Source: Bolinopsis microptera (taxonomy: Eukaryota > Ctenophora > Tentaculata > Lobata > Bolinopsidae). Taken from it: 64,000 nt of DNA. This document shows positions 43,780-54,060 of the stretch, piece by piece (the stretch's first letter is position 1; each line of letters opens with the position of its first letter). The notes below the pieces were generated by a model. The model worked only from the letters and a program-made list of their open reading frames with translations. It searched no databases and was not told the DNA's origin. Where the stretch lies: contig NC_087073.1 of assembly GCF_026151205.1 (NCBI RefSeq), forward strand, positions 20,302,837 through 20,366,836. The letters run 5' to 3'. Both the position numbers and the translations under genes were made by a program.

Positions 43780-46700
43780 CCGAAGGGTTTAAGTGTAAAA
43801 TTAAGCTATCTGAGTGACTGCAATAGCATAATTCACCTAACCATGTGCTTTCGCGCCACTTCGGGCGCGCTTGTTTCACAAGTGAGGCGGGCGCGCGCTA
43901 CTGCAAGCGCACGGGCTCTGGATAGAGCAAATAACATAATTTAATTAAGAACAATCTTAAAACTTTGATTTGATTGACGATGTCAACCCATTTTGTCATA
44001 CGTTGTATGACCCGCTGCGCACGAAGTGCGTTACCTGAGGACCCCAGGCTTTAATGTTGGCAAACAACCGAATAGAGATTAGGCGGAATGACAGACTGAG
44101 TGCGGCCCAGTAAGAAGTGCGCGGCTCCCCTGTATCGTAGTGAAACGACCGTGGGGTCACAACGTGCTACAAAACCTACAAGGACGCGCGCCGAGTTGGA
44201 ACAAATATTTTACGAGTATCACCCGTTAAGTAGTGCATCATCGACAGTGAGCCGCGCATGCCGACTGTAGGATGGTTTTTTAGCGCTAATTTAGGCCAGC
44301 ACAAAATTCTTAAAACGAATGCTTATTTAGTATCCTTCCCTTGATTCAATTTTAACAAAAATTGGTTAGCTTACTCATAGATTTACAAGAAAACTGTCCT
44401 AAAAATTTAAAGCATATCCAACCATCAAACATTATGCATTATGTTACAGCTAAAACATAAAAGCAGCGTATTTTGCCCCTGCATTTTCATCACTATATCA
44501 TTTAATATAAACTCCGACATCCAGATCCACCAAATTTTCGGACAGTTGTAAAAGCCCTATTGGAAAGTCTTCACAAATTTTCAGAATGATCTCATTTAAG
44601 GAACTTGTAGCGCGATCAGCGATGCACTACTGGGCCGCGCCGCGCATCAAATAATTCTTCTCGGTAGATCGGCGAGATGCACCACTGACCACTGGACCTC
44701 ACCGAGCTGCGAAGGATTGACATCGTGAATCAATTAAGGAACCGAAGATTTACCTTGGGACCCCAGGCTATTATGTTCATAAAGATTCGGCGGAATGACA
44801 GGCTGAGTGCCGCCAAGTAACCGAAGATATGACATAATAATACGACAAAAATCAACGAATTTCGTCAAATTACGCGACTTTTACAGTTAATTTTGCTCCA
44901 AAAGCCGCGCACCATCAAATATGGCACCTAGGCGAAACTCACTGATCATTCCAAAAAGGTATGACAAATTTGGTACTGTGAAAATTCTCAGTCTCTAAAA
45001 AACAATGGTACACAAATTTTGAACGTACAGTTTGAGTTAAGTATGCATCCTTATTATGTAATTTTGCCACATTAATTGTGAATTGGACGTTAGCTTATAC
45101 CTATGACCTAGCGTCATACTCATAGTCTATTGCTCGCTACTCAAACTCTCACGTATGCTTGTAAAGAAACCCGAAAAGAGCGAGGCGCATTGGGGTTGAC
45201 GTGCCAAGTAAATTTGGACGTAATTCCTTTTTACCAGAATGAGTTATTGAATTTGACCAGCAAGCTTGGCAAGGTGTATACTGTGAAGCACAATTTGGCA
45301 CGGATATTTCAATAGCTGACCGATAACACAAGGCTAGGTATATCTTGTTTGATAGCAATTTTCTTGCGCTCGCAAGTAAGAGCGGCTTCAGTACTAGTAC
45401 TCAACTAGTACTAGTAGGTCACTATATTGTATATTCAAACTATATGGTATGTGGGGGTCTTAGGTATGCATCGTGCTTCATTGTTATTTGTTATGGGTAG
45501 AACTAGAAATAAAGTCATCTATTTGAGAAAATTTTAATAGATATTCTTCAATAAATGATATGTACAATGAAACGTAATACATAATATTAAACCCGTCAAT
45601 TGCGCAACAATAACGGTAAATAAATTCAAATATGAACAGGCCCAGGTAATCAATTATTTATGTAGTATAGGGAAACTGTAACTGTGTAAGGTATTTTCTC
45701 AGCAGAAATTTCTTGAGTCGTCCATATAATGAAACCCCAATGTTTCGAAAAGCACTTTACCATTTACATTTGCTCAATATATCCTGCCGTATCGTGTTAA
45801 AACGTTATCATACCATGATTTTTTCAGTTCATCAAAATAAACTTCATAAAAAGTTAATAAACATTGTACAAGTTAGCAAAATATGAAATTATGATTTATA
45901 TACAACTATCACAGCATCCTGGTATCTACGTCCGCGTGGCATGGCTACTAATATAACTTTAAACAGATGTAACATTCGTTTAAACACGTTTTATGTTTTT
46001 TGTTTTAAAGTTTATTGCCATCTAATAATAATTTTAAGCTTTTTTCCGACCTTCTTTGTAGACTTATCAGATCTTTAGGATGTTTATTGTTAACTATTTC
46101 AGATTGGTGTAAAGTTTGAAAATAAATAATAACATAGTTTTGCAGGAATAAATTTTAGAGTTTAATAATTTTACACCCAAAATTTTAATAGGAATTACGC
46201 TGCTAAACTTTTGTTCGGTTCGCTTGCGCAGCTCAATTTTAATGTGTAATTACACATGTTCAATTACAAACCGAACCTAGAAGTAAACCGAACTTGTACA
46301 AAAGTTTAACACAGCTATAAACTTAATAAGGAAAATATAAACTATAGGAGTTATTTATATGCTATAAATTGTGATTATTCTAAAGATTGATATTTTTCTC
46401 GACTTATAAGCAGCCTTTACCATTGCAAGTGTCATACTCATAGACTACGATATAGGCTGGCAATACTTACATCGAAATCGCAGTGGCGCGGTAGCTGCTA
46501 TCTGCATCCACTGAAATATCGTCAATCGCGGTAATGATTGCAATATGCGGTAATAATACCTCAGTTAACAAAATTAACTGAACTGAGATTGGTCAAGAAA
46601 ATAACCGTCAAACTAGGGAATATAAACTGTAAATGTTTATAAACGGATAATTTCATCTCAATAGATATTTTATAACTGATAAAAGTGGGAATTTCTTCGG

Positions 46701-47393
46701 GTAGCCGAATTATGGAGCACTGCGAGGCTTGAGTTTTAGGAATTATCTAGATGTTCAACTTCTCCCTGCGTTTCGCTATTGTCCAACTGAGGAATATTAT
46801 TATATGATCAAATTAGTCTTATCAACAACCCTTTGAGTTCCATCAAATTAAAGATAATCAAATATATTCAGTATTATTGATAACCAATCATGAGTAATAG
46901 TGATTATATGAGCAGATTCATTGATTCAAGTAGAGATTAACTTTTTTATAGACAAGTTTATAGATAAATTTCAATCATGGCAATCCAATCATAATTAAAT
47001 TCATTGGTCTTAAAAAAGGGCGCATTCATCGAATCATCGATAGGAATTTATACAAATTATAGCAATGCAACCAAAATAAAGTATCAAGAACGCTATCATT
47101 CAAAGATGGTTAACCTAAAGAATACCGAGCGCTCATCGAATTGAAACGACTGAACTTTGGCGAGGTAAGGAATTTCAGGCATGACTGACGTAGGGCAGCA
47201 CCAATTTAGAATTTAAGACTGAAGACGTGCTGTCACATGACATGACGTCAAACATTTCACTGCATTATAACCTAATGTACAGGCCCCAGGAGTAATTAAA
47301 AATGCGGTCATCCCTGAACATTTTAAGAGGAACCATGATGTACGGTACCAACTTTAGCACGTACTATCAGGACCAACATAGCCGCTGACTTAC
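43780..47393. other. Repeat-rich intergenic region
   Basis: No gene recognised. Contains a GC-rich patch of CGCGC motifs (43852-43920), two related segments around GGACCCCAGGCT (44038-44110 and 44759-44820), and inverted GCGGCCCAGTA at 44102-44112 with TACTGGGCCGC at 44628-44638, so a degraded transposon of about 0.5-0.8 kb is likely. The frame at 45130-45315 has no family character. A further inverted repeat is at 46199-46315. Confidence 0.55.
46199..46315. repeat. 117-bp inverted-repeat element
   Basis: Left arm GCTGCTAAACTTTTGTTCGG and right arm CCGAACTTGTACAAAAGTTT with AACACAGC are inverted copies with small gaps. The interior contains GTGTAATTACAC, a further palindrome. It is probably a MITE; no clear target duplication was seen. 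Confidence 0.5.
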
Positions 47394-47537
47394 CAAAAGC
47401 CGGATGTCAAAGTTGTGATCTAGCGCTTCTATATCCATCTCATTATCAGCGACACAGTTGCTGTTTCTGGAGGTGGTGACCCTGGAGTGGTGATGCTCAA
47501 CATGTAGAGTCCGCGGGTGATCCAACTTGTCTCCTGG
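47394..47537 (-). CDS. Candidate internal exon, 48 codons, gene unknown
   Basis: Bounded by a good acceptor (TTTTCATTTCAG at 47538-47549) and a consensus donor (GTAAGT at 47393-47388), phase 0 at both ends. It encodes PGDKLDHPRTLHVEHHHSRV and NEMDIEALDHNFDIRLL, which look like globular protein. No partner exon was identified nearby; the gene could continue either way on the minus strand. It could be an upstream exon of the 38589-39224 gene only with further exons between, since the phases do not match directly. Confidence 0.4.
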
Positions 47538-48027
47538 CTGAAATGAAAACTTTAAGTTAGCCACAGTAAGGTTAAGTTGAAACTTGAGGGTATATTTCAT
47601 AAGAACTCGAAATAACCGTGATTTTTTTCGAACAGTAATATTTATTCAGTTTGGTGCTGCGAGAAATGTAAACTGTTCATCTCATTTTTGGAGTTATTCG
47701 CGTTCGGGGCTAAATAATGATGCTCAAATTATTATTTTGTACGATTCATGATGGTTGGTGTTTCTGGTTTAAAACTTCCACTTTGTCTTAGAAACCAAGC
47801 TACCGTGCCGGGCTTACTGATCAATGTTAATAAGAAAATTTAAAAGCAAAGATATTTTAAATGAACTTCTAGGATAATGATACATGTAAACATCAAGTTA
47901 CTAACATTAACGGTTAATTAATTCAACCTGTGTTAACATAAAAAGGTAAAAGGATCAAAATCAATTTAACTGTTTTGTGACAGCAACTTTACATTAATTA
48001 ATATTTTCTTGATAAGATCTTTTATAT

Positions 48028-49539
48028 CTACTGATTGTCGATAAGAACAGAATTGTCGATAAGAACAGAATTGTCGATAAGAACAGAATTGTCGATAAGA
48101 ACAGAATTTAAACTCAGTGGGTCCGTGTCCTTGGCAATGATTTTTAAGGATTCTACTTTCTTCGGAGTATTTAAACCATCAATAGCATTGGTTGAATGCG
48201 CTCTAATTCTGCCGCTCGTTCTTATCGTTGGCAACGATCCACGATGTCCAAATCGAGCGCTGGTGGAACCGTTTGTAAAGCTCAAACTAGATATTACAGC
48301 TATGTTTGAACTGTTTTGAGAGGCAAGCTTTCCCTGTTTGAATAAGCTTGACTCAGTTCTCTGTTTGTTAAATGTTGTAAGTTTTCTGGAACCAGCTCTA
48401 GCACTTAACGAGTATGATTCCGAGTAAGAGTGACTGACTGGACTGGTCCATTTATGCTCACTGCTTGGTTTCCAGAATAACGACGCTTTCTTGATCCAAC
48501 TTCTGAAACCAGATATCCTCCAGTAGTAAATGAGCGGATTCACCATACAGTTCAGGGCCGGACAAAGTACATCAGTCCAGTTCCACGCATACATAAAAAT
48601 AGGAATATTGTTGTCATAAATGACTTCAAACAGCGGCAGGTTGAACAGGATAGTAAATGTCCAGGTTACATAGTTTATAAAAAGTGGGATGTTAAAAATG
48701 ATGTAAGCTATAGCGAAGAGGATGGTTGTCACGGTAGCGTGTCGTTTTATCAAAGTCCCCGTCAAATTACTCCGAACTCTCTTTTCAGCGGCTGACATGT
48801 TGAGAACAGTGATGACGCTAGCAACAGAAACAGGTATGATCGGCAGAGCCAGCAGACAACCCCCTATCACGTAGAAGTAGATGAGAGGGTCCTCGTTTGA
48901 GACCTCCATGGTTTCGTTTCCAACAAGTGAAGCGTTGGTGGTTGCCTCTGGAGTGATGGCGGTCATCCAGCAGTAGGCGTCGTGCGCCACGTATGTGGAC
49001 TCCCCCCAGTTGAGGAAGCGTTGGGACTGATCAATGCCGATGACCACCAAACAGAACAAAGCCAAGAAGGCCATTATGCGGTACTTGCTGAACGAGGATG
49101 TGCGGCGAAGTGGCCGGAACACGGCAAAAGCACGGCTAACACAGAGGACAAGAACCAAGGTGACGGAAAGTTTAACGGAGGTAAAATGAGACACGTCCCA
49201 GAACTTGCAGAATGCAGGGTAGGAGAAGAGCATGCCGTGCCGTTGGTTGAGCATTGAAATACCACTGGCTAGATGGAGGGTACAGAGGAAGACATCGTTC
49301 ATAGCGGTCAGCAGGTAGAGCAGCGTGGGGAGGTCACGTGCTTTGCTCCAGAAGTATAACCAGGCAAGAGAGTTGCCCGTTATTCCGATTATGAAAGTCA
49401 GGAGGTAGACCACTCCGCTGATAATGTCAAGAACTGAGATCCACCCAGCTGTGGGGAGCAGGCTCACATCACTCAGCTCTGAGGTCATTTCTACTGGGAA
49501 AATGGAAAATAGTGGTAAATAATGGTAAACAAAGGTCAT
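48028..49539 (-). CDS. Intronless class A (rhodopsin-like) G protein-coupled receptor
   Basis: 503 residues, ATG at 49539; a second ATG 17 codons in (MTSELSD) is an equally possible start. Seven hydrophobic segments are visible, the first GVVYLLTFIIGITGNSLAWL with the conserved GN of TM1. TM3 has the extracellular Cys (FCKFWD) and ends VSRAFAVFRPL, where SRA replaces the usual DRY. Extracellular loop 2 has the partner Cys (AYCWM) and N-glycosylation sequons. TM7 has NPLIYYW, the NPxxY motif. The long Ser-rich tail ends in four copies of a six-residue repeat, NSVLID. Ligand unknown; the loss of the Asp in DRY is seen in several orphan and peptide-receptor groups. Lack of introns fits lineage-specific expanded receptor families. 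Confidence 0.9.
   Translation of the reverse strand: MTFVYHYLPLFSIFPVEMTSELSDVSLLPTAGWISVLDIISGVVYLLTFIIGITGNSLAWLYFWSKARDLPTLLYLLTAMNDVFLCTLHLASGISMLNQRHGMLFSYPAFCKFWDVSHFTSVKLSVTLVLVLCVSRAFAVFRPLRRTSSFSKYRIMAFLALFCLVVIGIDQSQRFLNWGESTYVAHDAYCWMTAITPEATTNASLVGNETMEVSNEDPLIYFYVIGGCLLALPIIPVSVASVITVLNMSAAEKRVRSNLTGTLIKRHATVTTILFAIAYIIFNIPLFINYVTWTFTILFNLPLFEVIYDNNIPIFMYAWNWTDVLCPALNCMVNPLIYYWRISGFRSWIKKASLFWKPSSEHKWTSPVSHSYSESYSLSARAGSRKLTTFNKQRTESSLFKQGKLASQNSSNIAVISSLSFTNGSTSARFGHRGSLPTIRTSGRIRAHSTNAIDGLNTPKKVESLKIIAKDTDPLSLNSVLIDNSVLIDNSVLIDNSVLIDNQ
48034..48105 (-). repeat. 18-bp coding minisatellite in the receptor C-terminus
   Basis: Four exact copies of ATTGTCGATAAGAACAGA (plus-strand reading), in frame with the receptor, giving (NSVLID)4 just before the stop. 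Being a multiple of three, copy-number change would keep the frame. Confidence 0.9.
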
Positions 49540-52500
49540 GAAATTATGGATATAGTGATAGTCAAGCTGACACCATTATTGACCTTCAAAAGTATATTCT
49601 TGTATAATTTGGACCATTGTTGTTATTCAAAATTATATCAATATATGAAAGTGATAATAACCAGAGTGTAAGATATCTGGAGACTTGACATTTGAGAGTC
49701 TAATTAAGGTGACATACTGCCTCTGTTTTCATCTTAACTTTAATAAAACTTTCACCATTGTTGATACTCGAACCCTCAAAATAAAATTATATGAAACTGT
49801 GAACAATGTTGATGCTTAAATAATAAATATGTATTTCTTTGTAATATAAATTTTCAACAAACACAAAAAACACAGATCTGCAAGAGACAAAATAAAGCAA
49901 ACGGCAAATAGTCTCACGGACTAGATTCCTAAAAAAAAGCGTTAAAGACACAGAGATAATGTACCAAGTAGTAAGCTCTTACTGTTGATGGATCAATATG
50001 GATTGGTCATTAGAACCATCCGGGCACCGGTTTACCATCAATCAATTATTGGTAAGTTAGTTAAATACAGACACGAGTCTTTTTTCACACCCTTGATTAT
50101 ATTATCTATCGCAAATCCGATTAACGTCAATAAATATTAGTAATAACCCGGATTTCGAGTTTGCTAGTATGGTATAGTATCTATGTGAGATATTCTCGCG
50201 CAGTAAGACAGTAGACACATGCAAAAATAGAGCAATGACTTTAATTTTCCTTCGCAAAAAACGAAATAAAATTTTTTTGAATATTTTCAATATAAAAAAA
50301 ATATCCAAATTTACAAGTATCCGATAAAGTTTGTGTTCAGTACATGAACTAATAATGATGCCCTAGCACGGAGTGGCACCGTGTCTCAACCAGAGGACTA
50401 CTTCACCAGCACTTCACCTTCCCACTAATGGCACTGTTAACTGTACAGAGTGACACGATAAAAAAGTGCCACTGCACGTAAAACCTAATATCATACAGCC
50501 CACAGCACCATTATTGCGCAAGGAGCAAGAAGTTTCTCAAATAAAAGCCTATTTAATTGAGTTTCTACAAAAAAATGCACGTAAATGAGAGTTATGGACC
50601 GACTTAAAAGGTCTCTGACCAGCTGTTCTATAATCCAATAATCCAAAAGTAAAGTAAGGGCAGTTGTGATGAACGCATAAATATGATAGCAAGGTTGAAT
50701 TTAGGTAAGTTCATTACATATCAGCGGGACTAAGGTGCAATCAAATTAAAGGATGACTGGTCGGGGATGGCTGCGTCACGTTGATGAAGGTCGTTGACCT
50801 CAAAATTATTACATCTCTCGGGACTTCACATCATATTACTATTAATCCGGCTTTAATGGGTTTAAGATTGCACTGGTGCTTTAAGAAGTATTGATGAGGT
50901 CACGAACAAGCAATTAACGCGAACGGGGAGGGTGCTTGGCCCTACCAATTACCAAAAGATATTAAATATCATCAAAGATAGGGTTAAAGTTTAGGGGTAA
51001 AGGAAGATATCTGCTTATGAAAACGTTGCGCCGTAGTAAAAAGTGTAGTGGTTGCGGCGTAGTAAAAAGTGTATTGGTTGCGGCGTAGTAAAAAGTGTAG
51101 TGGTTGCGGCGTAGTAAAATGGGTAGCTAGATATTAATTGGCACAGCACCTCAGCACCTGGTGCTTACTGGGAGCTGAGGAGAGAGGGAGGAGAGAAGAA
51201 CAACTTCTCTCTGGAAATATGCCGCCGTCTGCCCTGAATTAATGAGGAACCAATTTAACAGGAGACTTTACACTGAGAACAATCTAACAAACACCTTGAC
51301 ATCACCAATAATTAACTGTCGTTTACCGTTAGAGTCACAATTTTCTCTAATTTTTGCACGGCTGTTTGGTCCAATATTTAGAACGGTAAAAGTAAGAGGC
51401 TGAAGTGCTCGAGAGCTCACGCAACTGGGAGTGAAGTAACAACAACTACAGTAACCAGTAGAGTGTATTCTCGTATCTCCTTATATGGGCATCACGTGGA
51501 GTGAAGTAACAACGAACTCGTAGATCGGAATGAACATCTTTCATTGAATAAATCATCCCACCAGTTAATTCTTACAGGAGAGAACACGATTACACGATTT
51601 TGTTCACAGGATTTGAAAATTTGTTTTTTGTACAGGAATATAACAAAGTAAAGTAACTATTTAAAGAAGCTTTCAGTTTCGTCACATTGACATTCCAGTT
51701 GATGTTAGAGCTTACGGTAGGACTAGGGGAAGCGATAGCTCACCTTTGGGAGGTAAATTTAATCGTGATGGTGAAAAGTTGAGTTGACGTTAGTGGCTAA
51801 AAGCCAACCCTATTGTCGGTAGAATCTGCAAGCACGGTATCTTTGAGCAACTGTTGAAATCAAAAAAGGATTCCTTTTTAAAAGTTATGAAGCCCCTTAA
51901 AAACGTGTGACAGCTCACATACAGCTCACAAATATCACACAATAATACAACACCGCATTACATATTACAAATAGTGATTTAAAAGTTGGAGAGCGAACGA
52001 GTTTCACAATCAATAATACAAGCAATAAAATAAGTTATTAGAAATCACGCGCAATATGTAAAAGTTGGTGGGGATCGATATTAGTTTATATCGGGTCACT
52101 TGGCAGAGGGCTGTCACAGATGTGACAATATCAAGAGGGAACCCAGACATTATGATATTGATATGAGATACAGCCCGGATCACAATTTATAATTGCATTC
52201 TGCGAGAGTTGGGTCAAGATTTATAACGGCAACACTCGTGACGTGAGTCGTATATGTGACAACTAACCAGTTTTACAGGTGCTGTTCTTCCCAGTAACCA
52301 ACTAATGTGGACAAAATCATGGAAAAATCTGCCATTTTATGTCTTCAGCCTATAAGTATATGAAGAAGCAGCTATTTTACAATACTTGTCATTTCGTTCT
52401 TTCTATCAAGGCCATACTTTTAAAAAAGGAGAGTTTCAGCGTACGCTTCTTCAGAAGTTCTTGAAGTAGACAGTAAAGAAATGCGCGGGTAGCAGAGGCT

Positions 52501-53408
52501 AGCCCTGTCAGATATAAGCCACTGTAAAGATGTTACGAGCTCAATCATTAGAGAACAGAATTTATCAGACCAAATGACCGGGTCGATTAGCGCCAGTTCA
52601 TTGGACAGTGTCACGTGGTCTAAAAGATTACTGCCTTTTAAAATAAGCGGGGTATTATTTGATAACAAATAACAGTAGTAGCCTGAATGATTCGGGCTAA
52701 TATTATTATGATAATAATAATATTACCTGTGGTTACATATTCTGTAAGTACAGGTGACCAATACGGAGACCCGTAGGCCAATATTATAATATGGAACTAC
52801 GGGGTCCGGAGTATCTCTCAATATGGCACGCTGAAACAAAGAGAACCAATCGATTGCAATCCAACCAAATTGAATGTACCAAGCTTGCTATCGGTCGTAG
52901 TCCGCAATCAGCTAATAAAGTTAGGCTGAAAGTTTTCGATCTAGATTCGAGCAGCCTTGGGAAGCCATTTTATAAATAAGGTTCAACTTCTACAGAACAG
53001 CTTCTCGATTTAATGATCTGATTGCCGACAAAAATTGTAAGACGGATCTACCGATCGATTGTTAGTGCTCCACCAATTCATCTTTCAGTCTAAGGTATAT
53101 ACTCTATAGGGTGGACCAGAGAAAACTTAACATTATTAATTGCTCACCATTTCCTTATTTCAGATCCGATTTCAAATTATCTGACTTATTTTGTACTTTG
53201 GACAAGTGATCTTTGGAATTTACTTACCAATATCACTTTAATTGGTTCAATTTTGAACAGTTGGCTCATATAGTAAGCAGTCTAGATCAAATTTTGGAGA
53301 TTATTATAAGAGTTAAATAAGAGTGTCAGTACTCAGGAACAACAAAATATTTCGAGTCAAAAGTAGAGTGATGTTGAGTTTAGGGTTGACCCAAAATTTG
53401 TGATTTTA
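49540..53408. other. Intergenic region between the receptor and the Penelope-like element
   Basis: No gene supported. It includes a 26-bp tandem repeat at 51025. The minus frame at 52420-52668 and the plus frame at 52791-52979 lack family resemblance, splice context or codon bias. Receptor promoter sequences should lie just right of 49540, but no TATA box was recognised. Confidence 0.5.
51025..51118. repeat. 26-bp tandem repeat, 3.6 copies
   Basis: Unit GTTGCGGCGTAGTAAAAAGT followed by GTAGTG, three full copies (51025-51102) and a partial one. One substitution in the first (GCGCC) and one in the second (ATTG). Confidence 0.85.
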
Positions 53409-53995
53409 TTATAAATCAAGATTAAATATTTGGGGTAAATATGGTAGTGATATTTATGATGAATTTATTGAAATGTTTCAATCACCTAATATTATTTTGT
53501 AATTTGTATCGACATATATCGTTTTTCAGTTATATAAGTTACCTAATATCTATTAATTATTCTAGTATTTGTGATTAATTTGTATTGATTTATTATTTGT
53601 GACTTATAAATTAGTAACAATTATATTACCGTCTAAAAAAATTTTTGTCGAAAATTTATTTTATGAAGTCTAAAAAAAATTTTTGTCAAAAATTTATTTT
53701 ATGAAGGAGTAAGTTGTCAAAAGATGCGCATTTGTATATTCATTTATTGCTTGTTTAATTTGTTTTTTGTGTTTAATTTACGATTATTTGTGTTTGAGAT
53801 TCTGTGATTAAATTTATTTTGTTGATTGTAATGTTGTGATATTGCATAATTTATTGTAAATGTAGCATATGTTTCAGAAAATTATGTAATGTAATGCGAT
53901 GGAAGTTCTTTAAGCTGGCAATTCCAGTCCAAACCCTGGAAACATGACATAAAAGATTCGGTTTTACTTCTTTGAATGAAAAGCACTAATATTTA
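53409..53995 (+). repeat. Upstream pseudo-LTR of the Penelope-like element (587 bp)
   Basis: The same length as 56760-57346 with no difference that I could find, so it is the 3' end (last coding bases plus 3' UTR) of a preceding head-to-tail copy, truncated at 53409. This arrangement is the pLTR typical of Penelope-like elements. It contains a 40-bp internal duplication (TCTAAAAAAATTTTTGTC-type at 53631 and 53670). Confidence 0.9.
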
Positions 53996-54060
53996 GTGAT
54001 CTACTGTGGCTGTTTCTGCGCCCTGCTCGGTCAATGATAGCTTAGCTATCTTTTTTCTAC

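Noticed and set aside
52420-52979. Two short frames between the receptor and the Penelope-like element
   Set aside because: No recognisable domain and no consensus exon borders; likely chance.
53455-53485. Hammerhead-like TGATGA...GAAA in the pLTR
   Set aside because: The match is part of the ORF's last codons, lacks the required C before TGATGA and has no cleavage-site stem.
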